Counted from the stretch's first letter, positions 14,712 through 23,671 are shown. The stretch: 40,540 nt of DNA from RGIG1995 sp045587445 (GCA_045587445.1 JAZNCH010000060.1:1-40540), one strand, 5' to 3'. Made by a program: numbers and translations. Notes: a model not told the origin generated them from the letters alone.

Positions 14712-17700
14712 TCAGTCATCACCCAAATCATCATCGTAATCGTCGTCGCCGTCAATGTATTCTTCATCATCGTCATCGATATCTTCTTCTGTGAAAGAAT
14801 CCATAACATCATCTGTTACAACACTTTCGCCGACTTCTTCGGCGGTTACGTATCCGCCCTCTTCCTCTTCCTCGCCTATCTTAGCAAGTTCAATTTCATT
14901 TCCGTCTTTATCAAGAACGCAAACGTCGAGAGCAAGAGCCTGAAGTTCTTTAACAAGAACCTTAAAGGATTCCGGAATACCCGGACGAGGAATATTCTGA
15001 CCTTTTACGATAGCTTCGTAAGTCTTAACACGTCCCGTAACGTCGTCAGACTTAACAGTAAGAATTTCCTGAAGTGTATAAGCCGCGCCATATGCCTCCA
15101 ATGCCCAAACTTCCATTTCACCGAAACGCTGACCGCCAAACTGAGCTTTACCGCCCAAAGGCTGCTGTGTAACGAGAGCGTAAGGACCTGTGGAACGTGC
15201 GTGAATCTTATCATCAACAAGGTGGTGGAGCTTGAGATAATACATTACACCGACAGTAACGGGGTTATCAAACGCTTCGCCTGTTCTGCCATCGTAAAGT
15301 ATGGACTTACCGTCAACCACTTTAAGTTTGCCTGCCGCGTGAAGTTCCTTCAAATATGCTTCATCGGCAACCTCTTCGTCAGCAAGTCTTCTTATATCTT
15401 TTGCACCGCTTTCAGTAACTACTTCTTCAAACAAAGGTTTACCCTTAACGTTTTCGTTATCCAAAACGTCACGGTAAAGACCTGCCATAATAAGACATTC
15501 TGTAATGTCTTTTTCGGTAGCACCGTCAAACACGGGAGTCATAACCTTCCAGCCGAGTTTTCTTGCAGCCATACCAAGATGTACTTCAAGCACCTGACCG
15601 ATATTCATTCGGGAAGGAACGCCCAGAGGGTTAAGAACTATATCAAGGGGAGTACCGTCGGGAAGGAAAGGCATATCTTCGGGAGGAAGAATTCTTGAAA
15701 CGACACCCTTATTACCGTGACGTCCCGCCATTTTGTCACCAACGGAGATCTTTCTCTTCTGAGCAACGTAAACCTTAACAACCTTGTTTACTCCGGGAGG
15801 AAGATCGTCTGAATTGTCTCTTGAAAATACTTTTACGTCAACAACAACGCCCGATTCGCCGTGAGGCAATCTAAGAGACGTGTCTCTGACTTCTCTTGCC
15901 TTTTCACCGAAAATAGCTCTGAGAAGTCTTTCTTCCGCAGTAAGATCTGTTTCACCCTTAGGTGTAACCTTACCTACGAGAATATCGCCCGCCTTAACTT
16001 CGGTACCCTTTCTTACGATACCTTCGGGAGTAAGGTCTTTAAGACCGTCAGCACCAACGTTAGGTATTTCGCAAGTAATTTCTTCCGGACCGAGCTTGGT
16101 ATCACGGGATTCGTGAGAATATTCTTCTATATGAATTGAGGTATAAACGTCATCGCGTACGAGGCGTTCGTTAAGAAGAACAGCGTCCTCATAGTTGTAA
16201 CCTTCCCAAGTCATAAAGCCAATGAGAGCGTTCTTACCGAGAGCTATTTCACCCTTATCGGTTGCAGGACCGTCTGCGATAACCTGTCCGTCTTCAACAT
16301 ACTCACCGCATTTTACTATCGGGATCTGGTTTATACAAGTGCCTTGGTTAGAGCGCTTGAATTTAATAAGCTGATAAGCGTCTTTTCTGCCGCTTGAAGT
16401 ACGGATAACAATTTCGTCTGCACATACGCTTTCAACAAGACCGCCTTCTTTTGCTACTACAACAACCCCTGAGTCAACAGCAGCCTTGTATTCCATACCC
16501 GTACCAACAATAGGAGAGTCGGTAACAAACAACGGAACAGCCTGCTTCTGCATGTTTGAACCCATCAGAGCACGGGAGTTGTCATCGTTTTCAAGGAATG
16601 GGATCATAGCAGTCGCAACAGACACAACCATCTTAGGAGATACGTCCATGTAATCCCCCTGAGATGCATCTATTTCAATAATGTCTGCCTGATGTCTTGC
16701 TGTAACTCTTTCGTTTACAAATCTGTTATCCTCGGTCAAGGGCTCGTTAGCCTGAACCACCGTGTAATTATCTTCAACGTCAGCAGTCATATATTCAACT
16801 TCATCAAGAACTCTGCCCGTCTCTTTATCAATACGTCTGTAGGGGGCTTCGATAAATCCGTAATCATTAATTCTCGCATAAGTTGAAAGATAAGAAATCA
16901 AACCGATGTTAGGACCTTCGGGAGTCTCGATAGGACATACTCTGCCGTAGTGAGTATAATGAACGTCACGCACTTCAAAAGATGCACGGTCTCTGGAAAG
17001 ACCGCCGGGACCGAGAGCCGACAAACGACGCTTATGAGTAAGTTCAGCCAAAGGGTTATTCTGGTCCATGAATTGAGACAAAGGTGAAGAACCGAAAAAC
17101 TCACGAATAGCGGTCACAATCGGTCTTATATTAATGAGGTTTTCGGGACTGAGTGTATCATTGTCCTGAATAGTCATTCTTTCCTTAACAATCTTGTCCA
17201 TACGGGAGAAACCGATTCTGAGCTGGTTCTGGAGAAGCTCACCTACACAACGAAGTCTACGGTTACCCAAGTGGTCTATATCATCAACACTGCCAATATC
17301 ATAAGACAGACCAATAAGATAGTTAATGGAAGCAAAAATATCATCCTTAGTTATATGTTTAGGACAAAGCTCAGAAATTCTCGCCTTAGCTTGTTCAACA
17401 ATCTTATCCTTCTCACCTTCGCAGTTTTCAGCAATCTCAAGCAATACGGAAAGTCTTGCCTTCTCGTTTATACCTGCTTCTTTGAGGTCAAATCCAAATA
17501 CCGTTTCGGGATATACCATACCGTTAGAGAAGACTTTGAGAGTACGCTCTTCTTCAACAAAAATTGTAACCTCATTTACGCCCGCCTTTTCAATAAGGTC
17601 GGCAATTTCACGAGTTACGTAAACGCCCGCTTCATAAAGAAGTTCGCCTGTAATGGGGCTAACTACAGCCTGAGCAAGAGTCTTGCCGACAATTCTCTTC

Positions 17701-18569
17701 GCAATCCCCATCTTCTTGTCAAATTTATATCTACCTACGCTTGCAAGGTCATAACGTTTGGGATCAAAGAATAGGTTATTAATAAGAATCTGAGCACTTT
17801 CAACCAACGGAGGTTCACCGGGACGGAGCTTCTTGTAAATTTCTTTCAAAGCTTCATCGCCAACGGTAGTACCGTTCTTCTGAGCTTCCTGATTCATACC
17901 GTCTTTTTCAAGAGTCTGTACAATCTTGGGATCTTCACCGAAATGAGCCTTAATTTCAGCATCACTCTCGATACCCAATGCACGAATAAGAATAGTTACG
18001 GGAATCTTACGGTTCTTATCAATACGAACGTAAAAAATATCGTTCGCATCAGTTTCGTATTCAAGCCATGCACCTCGATAAGGAATTACCGTCGAGGTAT
18101 AGAGCTTCTTACCTGTTTTATCGATAGAACTATCATAGTACATACCCGGAGAACGTACAATCTGAGAAACGATAACTCTCTCAGCACCATTGATAACGAA
18201 AGTTCCGTTATCTGTCATAAGGGGGAAATCACCCATGAATACGTTCTTGTCAATAACTTCGCCTGTTTCCTTATTATACATACGTACTGTAACTCTCAAC
18301 GGAACAGCGTAGTTAACGTCCCTTTCCTTGCACTCTTCAACAGGGTATTTAGGATTGGGATCAACAGTGTAGTCTACAAATTCAATGTAAATATTGCCTG
18401 AATAGTCAACTATAGGAGACACGTCACGCAATACTTCCTTGAGACCTTCTTCCAAAAACCATTGATAGGACTTTTTCTGCACCTCAATGAGGTTCGGCAT
18501 ATCGAGTGTTTCATCGATCTTCGAAAAACTCATTCTGACATTTGTACCAAGCTTATGGGGCTTGACCAT
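14712..18569 (-). CDS. rpoB: DNA-directed RNA polymerase subunit beta
   Basis: This is the beta subunit of RNA polymerase. The 1285-residue protein begins MVKPHKLGTNVRMSFSKIDE. The rifampicin pocket is recognisable: the SQFMDQNNPLAELTHKRR stretch and LSALGPGG keep the Asp, His, Arg and Ser positions (E. coli 516, 526, 529, 531) that mutate in resistance, with Pro instead of Gln at position 510. Downstream motifs include GRVCPIETPEGPNIGLI and KMAGRHGNKGVVS. The C terminus is a long acidic tail of Asp/Glu repeats (about the last 35 residues), an extension beyond the conserved core. It heads the rpoB-rpoC operon. The upstream neighbours usually seen (rplK, rplA, rplJ, rplL) are not present here. 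Confidence 0.98.
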   Translation of the reverse strand: MVKPHKLGTNVRMSFSKIDETLDMPNLIEVQKKSYQWFLEEGLKEVLRDVSPIVDYSGNIYIEFVDYTVDPNPKYPVEECKERDVNYAVPLRVTVRMYNKETGEVIDKNVFMGDFPLMTDNGTFVINGAERVIVSQIVRSPGMYYDSSIDKTGKKLYTSTVIPYRGAWLEYETDANDIFYVRIDKNRKIPVTILIRALGIESDAEIKAHFGEDPKIVQTLEKDGMNQEAQKNGTTVGDEALKEIYKKLRPGEPPLVESAQILINNLFFDPKRYDLASVGRYKFDKKMGIAKRIVGKTLAQAVVSPITGELLYEAGVYVTREIADLIEKAGVNEVTIFVEEERTLKVFSNGMVYPETVFGFDLKEAGINEKARLSVLLEIAENCEGEKDKIVEQAKARISELCPKHITKDDIFASINYLIGLSYDIGSVDDIDHLGNRRLRCVGELLQNQLRIGFSRMDKIVKERMTIQDNDTLSPENLINIRPIVTAIREFFGSSPLSQFMDQNNPLAELTHKRRLSALGPGGLSRDRASFEVRDVHYTHYGRVCPIETPEGPNIGLISYLSTYARINDYGFIEAPYRRIDKETGRVLDEVEYMTADVEDNYTVVQANEPLTEDNRFVNERVTARHQADIIEIDASQGDYMDVSPKMVVSVATAMIPFLENDDNSRALMGSNMQKQAVPLFVTDSPIVGTGMEYKAAVDSGVVVVAKEGGLVESVCADEIVIRTSSGRKDAYQLIKFKRSNQGTCINQIPIVKCGEYVEDGQVIADGPATDKGEIALGKNALIGFMTWEGYNYEDAVLLNERLVRDDVYTSIHIEEYSHESRDTKLGPEEITCEIPNVGADGLKDLTPEGIVRKGTEVKAGDILVGKVTPKGETDLTAEERLLRAIFGEKAREVRDTSLRLPHGESGVVVDVKVFSRDNSDDLPPGVNKVVKVYVAQKRKISVGDKMAGRHGNKGVVSRILPPEDMPFLPDGTPLDIVLNPLGVPSRMNIGQVLEVHLGMAARKLGWKVMTPVFDGATEKDITECLIMAGLYRDVLDNENVKGKPLFEEVVTESGAKDIRRLADEEVADEAYLKELHAAGKLKVVDGKSILYDGRTGEAFDNPVTVGVMYYLKLHHLVDDKIHARSTGPYALVTQQPLGGKAQFGGQRFGEMEVWALEAYGAAYTLQEILTVKSDDVTGRVKTYEAIVKGQNIPRPGIPESFKVLVKELQALALDVCVLDKDGNEIELAKIGEEEEEGGYVTAEEVGESVVTDDVMDSFTEEDIDDDDEEYIDGDDDYDDDLGDD

Positions 18570-18841
18570 GCAACAATCACTCCATTCAAATTAATAGGCA
18601 TACCAAAAAGTCCCCCTGTTCTACACTCTTTTTTTCTTTCACTACCCCTACGGCATGCTGGTTACAGCCGAATTATAAGCTGTGAAAAAATCAAAGAATA
18701 TAGACCACGGAAATTCAGTGGTATGTCCTAAACATTCATTATTTCGGAACCGCTTTTCCTAAAAAAGCAGCATTCTTCCTTGTTTTTGCACCACTTGCGT
18801 TTTATTGATTGCTCATCACAACGCTGGTACTGCAGTATATT
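18570..18841 (-). promoter_or_regulatory. Long untranslated leader of rpoB
   Basis: About 270 bases separate the predicted promoter from the rpoB start. On the minus strand there are only short possible hairpins (for example GCTTTT/AAAAGC near 18755-18771 and CCAC/GTGG near 18705-18721). No ORF with a ribosome binding site and no known riboswitch class was recognised. Confidence 0.4.
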
Positions 18842-18870
18842 ATGGTATCATTTTTTACATAATTTGTCAA
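18842..18870 (-). promoter_or_regulatory. Probable promoter of rpoBC
   Basis: On the minus strand a perfect TTGACA (18870-18865) is followed by a 17-base spacer and TACCAT (18847-18842, four of six). The weak -10 leaves some doubt. Confidence 0.55.
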
Positions 18871-18946
18871 CCCCATTCACTTAACGTCAAAAAAGTTAAC
18901 AAAAATTTAATATTTTAAAAAAACAAGAAAAATTTTAAAAGGGGGG

Positions 18947-18975
18947 TTGATTTTTTATGCAAAGTATGCTAATAT
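18947..18975 (+). promoter_or_regulatory. Promoter of rpsT
   Basis: TTGATT, a 17-base spacer and TAATAT, with TGC immediately before the -10 (extended -10). It lies about 45 bases before the rpsT ATG and diverges from the rpoB promoter. Confidence 0.8.
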
Positions 18976-19019
18976 AGGGAAATGATAGATGTATTAGTTT
19001 TTTTCAGGAGGTGAAATAG

Positions 19020-19286
19020 ATGCCTAACATTAAGTCCGCAAAGAAGCGCGTTAAAACCATCGAGGCTAAAACCTTACAGAATAAGATGCTTAAAACTGCA
19101 CTCAAGACTTCCATAAAGAAATATGAAGCAGCACTTGAAGCAGGTGAAAAAGAAGCAGCAGCAGAAACTTACAAGGCTACTGTTAAGAAGCTCGACAAGG
19201 CAGTTGCTCAAGGTCTTCTCCACAAGAACACCGCAGCTCGCAAAAAGAGCCAGTTCACTCGTAAGCTCAATTCATTGAATGCGTAA
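19020..19286 (+). CDS. rpsT: 30S ribosomal protein S20
   Basis: S20 is a small helical protein that binds 16S rRNA near the base of the body. The 88-residue, Lys/Ala-rich protein begins MPNIKSAKKRVKTIE and ends with HKNTAARKKSQFTRKLNSLN, both typical of the family, and the length matches. AGGAGG lies 8 bases before the ATG. It is a single-gene unit with its own promoter (18947-18975) and terminator (19293-19323). Codon use is strongly adapted (many AAG, CTC, GCA), as expected for a highly expressed gene. Confidence 0.97.
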   Translation: MPNIKSAKKRVKTIEAKTLQNKMLKTALKTSIKKYEAALEAGEKEAAAETYKATVKKLDKAVAQGLLHKNTAARKKSQFTRKLNSLNA

Positions 19287-19292
19287 AAGAAT

Positions 19293-19323
19293 ATGCCGTC
19301 TTCGATTGAAGGCGGCATTTTTA
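19293..19323 (+). terminator. Terminator of rpsT
   Basis: An 11-bp stem (ATGCCGTCTTC with GAAGGCGGCAT, one G-T pair) and a 4-base loop are followed by T-rich sequence, 6 bases after the rpsT stop. Confidence 0.85.
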
Positions 19324-19342
19324 CTTCCCCCAAAAAAACAAG

Positions 19343-19376
19343 AAAAACATTCTTACCGAACGGCAAGAATGTTTTT
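19343..19376. terminator. Bidirectional terminator between rpsT and the Wzz-like gene
   Basis: A 12-bp perfect stem (AAAAACATTCTT with AAGAATGTTTTT) has T runs on both sides, so it can stop transcription from either direction. On the minus strand it lies 12 bases after the Wzz-like stop. Confidence 0.85.
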
Positions 19377-19388
19377 TTCAATAACTTC

Positions 19389-20093
19389 TTATTTCAGATA
19401 ACTGTATTTTTTGGTAACCGTGTCAACATTGGGAATAACTCCGAGAATTGATATATCGTATCTTTCTTTAAGTTTTTCTTCATCGGTAACGGTTTTATCA
19501 AAGTAGACAATAAGGAAAATCACACCGCAAATTAAAACGAGTGCCACCAAGAATCCCAAAACTACATTTTTAGAAGTATTAGGAGAAACAGGATTGTAAT
19601 TAATTTTTGCATCGTCCACAGGAACAACAGGGATATTAGCTACATATTGAACTATCATATCCGGGGCAATAGCAATAACCGCATTACAAATAACCGCCGA
19701 AAGCTCGGGATCGGGAGTTCTTACGTTAACTTTAAAGAATACGGATTCACCCACACGAGAATATGACACCCAACTCTTAATCTGTCCTGCAGAATAATCA
19801 GTCTCCAATTCCTGATTAACAATTTTGGCAACCTTTTCAAACATCACGTCCTCTTCAAGGACGACGAAGCAGTTCTCTATCATATCCTCCGAAATCTGAA
19901 CCCCGCTGGAGGTAATTCCCTGAGACCAGTCCGATTCCCTTACGCTCATTTTAACGCTCGATTGATACATGCGTGTAACAAAAAACTCAGAATAAATAAA
20001 AGATGCACTCGCGCCTATAACACAGCACAACACGACAATCAGCCAGTTCTTTAGTAACTTTTCTAAGTAAGCCTTCAAATCAATATATTCCAT
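19389..20093 (-). CDS. Wzz/CpsC-type polysaccharide co-polymerase
   Basis: The 234-residue protein has the layout of chain-length regulators of surface polysaccharide: a short cytoplasmic helix, TM1 at about 17-37, an extracytoplasmic domain, the Pro-containing NPVSPNTS segment just before TM2 (about 176-197), and a cytosolic tail TDEEKLKERYDISILGVIP, the motif seen in CpsC/CapA adaptors that partner a BY-kinase. No kinase motif is fused and no kinase, polymerase or glycosyltransferase gene is adjacent, so it is an isolated copy. It has its own promoter (20137-20165). The substrate is unknown. The start ATG follows AAAGGCGA, a modest site. Confidence 0.85.
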   Translation of the reverse strand: MEYIDLKAYLEKLLKNWLIVVLCCVIGASASFIYSEFFVTRMYQSSVKMSVRESDWSQGITSSGVQISEDMIENCFVVLEEDVMFEKVAKIVNQELETDYSAGQIKSWVSYSRVGESVFFKVNVRTPDPELSAVICNAVIAIAPDMIVQYVANIPVVPVDDAKINYNPVSPNTSKNVVLGFLVALVLICGVIFLIVYFDKTVTDEEKLKERYDISILGVIPNVDTVTKKYSYLK

Positions 20094-20136
20094 AACAATC
20101 GCCTTTCAAACAAAACACTATCAATTCAATCAATTT

Positions 20137-20165
20137 AGTATATCACATTTTTTTAAAAAAATCAA
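20137..20165 (-). promoter_or_regulatory. Promoter of the Wzz-like gene
   Basis: On the minus strand TTGATT (20165-20160), a 17-base spacer and TATACT (20142-20137), with TGA before the -10 (extended -10). Confidence 0.8.
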
Positions 20166-20276
20166 TACTTTTCTCTTTATTCTTCCGCAAAAAAACACTT
20201 TATTTATTAGCTTACTATTTAAATTACAACCACATATAAATATATTGTAAAAATGCATTATTTTACTAAAATATTC

Positions 20277-20305
20277 TTGACAGAGCCTCAAAGGTGGTGT
20301 ATCAT
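20277..20305 (+). promoter_or_regulatory. Promoter of the PIG-L / NagB-like operon
   Basis: A perfect TTGACA, a 17-base spacer and TATCAT (five of six) lie 70 bases before the deacetylase ATG. Confidence 0.85.
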
Positions 20306-20374
20306 AATAAGAGGATTTATTATTGTGCGTAATTCGTGCATTTTTTAAAAAATTCAATGCGGAGATTTAGGAAG

Positions 20375-21079
20375 ATGAAAGTATTAGCAATTGGTTGCCA
20401 TCCCGATGACATTGAAATCGGATGTGCAGGTACACTAGCAAAGTATAAGAAACTCGGCCACGAAGTAACCGTCGCCCACGTTTGTAACGGTAACCTCGGC
20501 CACGTAATCATTGAACCCGACGAACTCAGAAACATTCGTCGTGAAGAAGCAAGAAAAGCAGGTTCTCTCGCGGGTATTCCCGTAATTTCTCTTGACATCG
20601 GCGATGTTCTCGCTTATGGCGACAACAAGGAACAGAGAGATAAGGTTACAGCTCTTATATGTGCTGAACAGCCCGACGTTATCATTACACACTGCCCCAA
20701 CGACTATATGCCTGACCACAACGCAGTAAGCCAGTTGGTTTTTGACGCATCTTTTGCGGCAAGTGTTCCCCATTACCCTGCAACCGGCGGAAAAGCTGCA
20801 AAAGTTGTTCCTATTTATTATATGGACACACTCGCAGGCGTTGGCACAATTCCCACGGAGTACGTTGATATTTCCGAATTCATTGACTTAAAAATGGAAA
20901 TGCTCAACTGCCACGAAAGTCAGCTAAAGTGGATGCTCGAACACGATAAAATTGATTTTTCTGAGTTTGTAAAGACCTGCGCTCGTTTCCGTGGTCTTCA
21001 GTGCGGCGTTCAATATGCTGAAGCATTTACAAAATCAAATTTCTGGCCCAAGGTTGTTCCGGGCACACTTCTCCCCTAA
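20375..21079 (+). CDS. PIG-L family (LmbE-like) deacetylase
   Basis: The 234-residue protein is a zinc-dependent de-N-acetylase of the PIG-L/LmbE superfamily, which removes acetyl from GlcNAc-type substrates. The hallmark HPDD (His9-Asp12) follows a short strand at the N terminus, and the third metal ligand is in MPDHNAV (His115). The start is the ATG at 20375 (MKVLAIGCHPDD) with GGAG 10 bases upstream; an in-frame ATG at 20336 would add 13 basic residues without a ribosome binding site. There is no signal peptide, so it is cytosolic. It is followed 46 bases later by a NagB-like gene, suggesting a two-step amino-sugar pathway (inference). The exact substrate cannot be read. Confidence 0.88.
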   Translation: MKVLAIGCHPDDIEIGCAGTLAKYKKLGHEVTVAHVCNGNLGHVIIEPDELRNIRREEARKAGSLAGIPVISLDIGDVLAYGDNKEQRDKVTALICAEQPDVIITHCPNDYMPDHNAVSQLVFDASFAASVPHYPATGGKAAKVVPIYYMDTLAGVGTIPTEYVDISEFIDLKMEMLNCHESQLKWMLEHDKIDFSEFVKTCARFRGLQCGVQYAEAFTKSNFWPKVVPGTLLP

Positions 21080-21125
21080 GTAATCAAATTATTTTTTAAT
21101 ATTAAATTTAGGAGGTTCATTCAAT

Positions 21126-22076
21126 ATGGATTTCATGTCAACCGTTAAAGGTTCATTACTCGAAGGCTTCTATCCTGCAGGTTGGGATTTCGACAAAATT
21201 AACAAATGTATGGATTTTGCTCCCGAAGCAGCTACAGAGCCGCAGCCTTTCTGGCACAAGGATTTCACCCCCGTAAAATGCGACAATATTTATGCATTTG
21301 ACACACTTATGGGTCATGAAATCGCTCTTAAAATTAAAGAAGCAAAAGAAGCTGGCGAAAAAATCGCTTTCATTCTTCCCGTAGGTCCTATGGGTATGTA
21401 CAAATGGGCAGTTTACTTTCTCAGAGAATGGAAAATTAAATGCGACCACGTTTATACATTCAATATGGACGAATGGGCGGACAGCGAAGGAAACACACTT
21501 CCTTCTACAAACAAGGCAGCATTCCAGTGCGCTATGGAAGATGCATTCTTTAATCCCCTTGGCGAATACACAATTCCTAAGGATCAGAGAAACTTTGCAA
21601 CAAAAGATAATCTTCCTACATATCCTGAAAAAATTGCCGCTCTTAAAGCCGAAGGTGCAAAGCTTATTCTCGTATTTGGTATAGGAAGAATGTGCCACAT
21701 TGCATTCTGGGAACCCCAGTTTGCAGCAGAATTTGCTACAGATGAAGAATGGAAGAAGCAGTGCTACCGTATAGGTGCTAAGCTCCATCCTCTTACAATC
21801 GAACAAAATGCTATCACAAGCTTTAAGTCTCGCACCCCCCTCGTTCCTTGCCGTGCAAACACAATAGGCCCCGGTCTCTTCTTGCAGGCAGACTACATCA
21901 TCGGCGGATGCGACGGCGTATTTAACCGTGGTATGCAGTGGCAGGGTATGAGCTTTTGGATGACTCTCCGTCATGGTCCTACAAGATGGATTCCTTCCAG
22001 CTATATGCCTACAATGCCCGGAAGATTGTTCTTCCTCGAAGACCTTGCCGGTCCTCTTACTGCTGAATGTAACTAA
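21126..22076 (+). CDS. Divergent glucosamine-6-phosphate deaminase-like protein
   Basis: The 316-residue protein belongs to the NagB/RpiA-fold isomerase group. FNMDEW (112-117) matches the NagB FNMDEY motif with catalytic Asp (E. coli D72), and FGIGRMCHIAFWEP (184-197) matches GxGxxGHIAFNEP, keeping His191 and Glu196 (E. coli H143, E148). The position of E. coli D141 is Met189, and the usual Gly before His is Cys. The phosphate loop is also changed (LPVGPMGMY). It is about 50-70 residues longer than typical NagB. An AGGAGG site lies 11 bases before the ATG. It follows the PIG-L deacetylase. Either a deaminase with a modified sugar substrate or a related isomerase is possible. Confidence 0.85.
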   Translation: MDFMSTVKGSLLEGFYPAGWDFDKINKCMDFAPEAATEPQPFWHKDFTPVKCDNIYAFDTLMGHEIALKIKEAKEAGEKIAFILPVGPMGMYKWAVYFLREWKIKCDHVYTFNMDEWADSEGNTLPSTNKAAFQCAMEDAFFNPLGEYTIPKDQRNFATKDNLPTYPEKIAALKAEGAKLILVFGIGRMCHIAFWEPQFAAEFATDEEWKKQCYRIGAKLHPLTIEQNAITSFKSRTPLVPCRANTIGPGLFLQADYIIGGCDGVFNRGMQWQGMSFWMTLRHGPTRWIPSSYMPTMPGRLFFLEDLAGPLTAECN

Positions 22077-22101
22077 TATATATTTTAGTTTAATATTCAA
22101 T

Positions 22102-22133
22102 TATCCCCCGCAAAACGCGGGGGATATATTTTT
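22102..22133 (+). terminator. Terminator of the PIG-L / NagB-like operon
   Basis: A perfect 10-bp GC-rich stem (TATCCCCCGC with GCGGGGGATA) with a 5-base loop is followed by TATTTTT, 25 bases after the NagB-like stop. Confidence 0.88.
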
Positions 22134-22146
22134 GTGCATATATAAT

Positions 22147-22182
22147 AAAATGGCTACTTCTAAGCGAAGCAGCCATTTTTTA
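22147..22182. terminator. Bidirectional terminator before the solute-binding protein gene end
   Basis: A stem of AAAATGGCT with AGCCATTTT plus inner CTTC/GAAG (one mismatch) has T runs on both strands. It terminates the minus-strand solute-binding gene and backs up the plus-strand terminator. Confidence 0.8.
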
Positions 22183-22201
22183 TTTAACTGTCGTTATTTG
22201 A

Positions 22202-23671
22202 TTATACCAAACCGAAGTCTCTGTATGTAGTCTTAATATCAGCATCAATAGCTTTCTTGTATTTTGCATACATTGTGCTGATGTTAGATATTCTGCAGTC
22301 CTGGTCAAGAAGCTGAGATCTAATTTTACCAAAGTCGTAGTACATACCAACGTCGTATACTCTTCCTGCGAGTATGAGGTCAAGAGATCTTTCGGATTCG
22401 TCATCACGAACGTATCTTCTCTGGAGAAGCTGATCATACCAAGCGGGCTTAAGAAGAACGTTTGAGTAGTAGTTGAGGTCTTCAACAATATTTGCTGTTC
22501 TCTCAGGGTTTTCGTTAACGTTAGGAATAGCAACCATTGCACAGTATAAGGGATACATCGAGTAGTAGCTTTCCTGATTCGAATCATACTTGGGGAAAGG
22601 AACTACACCGAATTCGCTTTCCATCTCTGCAAACTGGTGAATAATATTTGTACCTTCATAATGGAAGAGGTAGAGGTCCTGACAGAAAAGTGAACGTGCA
22701 TAGTCCCACTTATCACCGTATCCGTGTGTTTCGGAAGAAGGCATGTCGTCAATACTCCAAGAGCTAACCGACTTGAATACCTGCTTACATTTTTCGTAAA
22801 CAGTTACTGCCTTGTCGCCTTCAAACAACGTTACTTTAGGATAACCGGATTCATCGTTTGTTGTAGGTCTTACGCCTGCACCAAAGAGGAACATTCTTCC
22901 ATTGTGGTTTTCATACAATGTACCGTACTTATCGAGCTCGGTCATTTCGCCTTCACCGGTTACGTCAGCACTTACAGCCATAACAAGGTTTGCCCAATTG
23001 TCAAGAGTCCATTCATTTTTGTCCATATATTCATAAGGACTTGTGAGGTTCTCATCATCTTCGATCATCTGCTTGTTAAAGTATACAACGAATGCAACTT
23101 CCTGTACGTTAAGGTCGCAGTTTGTGAAGTAAAGCTTTTCGCCGATTTTCAACTGAGCTGCTGCGTTTGTATCCCAATAAGATTTGGTCATATCAAAACG
23201 CTCAACTGATGAGAGGTCAAGAAGAAGGTTTTCTTTTGCGAGTATTGCAAGACGTTCACAGTTACCGATAATCAAATCGAATTCCGTTTCACCACCCATT
23301 ACCTGTGTACGAACAGTTGTAAGAAGGTCTGTTACCTGCATCTGCGCAAAGTCAATGTTATACTTCTGCTTAAGAAGCTCGTTACGACGATATACAGCGT
23401 CAAGCAGAACATTCTGTGTTTCGCCGTCGGATACCATGTAGTTTACGGAATATGCGTTGCTATCCAAGTAAGGCTGGCAAATAAATGTAAACTCATATCC
23501 ATCGTAGTCTTGAGCTTTAATCTTGGGGTCAAGTTCATTGCCTGTAAACTCGATCACTTCATCATCGCCATTATTTTCTCCACCGTCTCCGCCGCAAGCA
23601 ACGAGAACAGATACAGCCATAACAGCAACAAGAAGAAGTGCCAAAAGTCTTGCTATTGTTGTTTTTTTCAT
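22202..23671 (-). CDS. Extracellular solute-binding lipoprotein (ABC transporter type)
   Basis: The 489-residue protein is a family 1-type substrate-binding lipoprotein, probably for sugars or oligosaccharides. Signal: MKKTTIARLLALLLVAVMAV then the lipobox VLVAC (Cys26) and a Gly/Asp/Glu linker GGDGGENNGDD. The mature part shows the Venus-flytrap pattern: a strand near EFTFICQP, NELLKQKYNIDF, GGETEFDLIIGN, YFNKQMIEDD and a C-terminal NPERTANIVEDLNYYS segment. AAGGAG precedes the ATG by 7 bases. No permease or ATPase gene is adjacent; it stands alone with its own promoter (23707-23735), converging on the amino-sugar-type pair. The ligand is unknown. Confidence 0.9.
   Translation of the reverse strand: MKKTTIARLLALLLVAVMAVSVLVACGGDGGENNGDDEVIEFTGNELDPKIKAQDYDGYEFTFICQPYLDSNAYSVNYMVSDGETQNVLLDAVYRRNELLKQKYNIDFAQMQVTDLLTTVRTQVMGGETEFDLIIGNCERLAILAKENLLLDLSSVERFDMTKSYWDTNAAAQLKIGEKLYFTNCDLNVQEVAFVVYFNKQMIEDDENLTSPYEYMDKNEWTLDNWANLVMAVSADVTGEGEMTELDKYGTLYENHNGRMFLFGAGVRPTTNDESGYPKVTLFEGDKAVTVYEKCKQVFKSVSSWSIDDMPSSETHGYGDKWDYARSLFCQDLYLFHYEGTNIIHQFAEMESEFGVVPFPKYDSNQESYYSMYPLYCAMVAIPNVNENPERTANIVEDLNYYSNVLLKPAWYDQLLQRRYVRDDESERSLDLILAGRVYDVGMYYDFGKIRSQLLDQDCRISNISTMYAKYKKAIDADIKTTYRDFGLV

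Noticed and set aside
14695..14712. rpoC start at the ATG overlapping the rpoB stop
   Set aside because: There is no ribosome binding site before it; the segment itself holds the GGAAGGAG that serves the ATG at 14694.
16901..17101. Possible rifampicin-resistance signature in rpoB
   Set aside because: Asp516, His526, Arg529 and Ser531 equivalents are wild type; Pro at position 510 alone is not a basis for predicting resistance.
19389..20093. Possible BY-kinase (CpsD/Wze) fusion to the Wzz-like gene
   Set aside because: The C-terminal part after TM2 is only about 37 residues and contains no Walker motif or tyrosine cluster.
21156..22100. Open frame of 314 codons on the minus strand opposite the NagB-like gene
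   Set aside because: The plus-strand frame has clear NagB motifs and a strong ribosome binding site; the opposite frame is Cys- and Phe-rich without homology and starts inside a terminator region.
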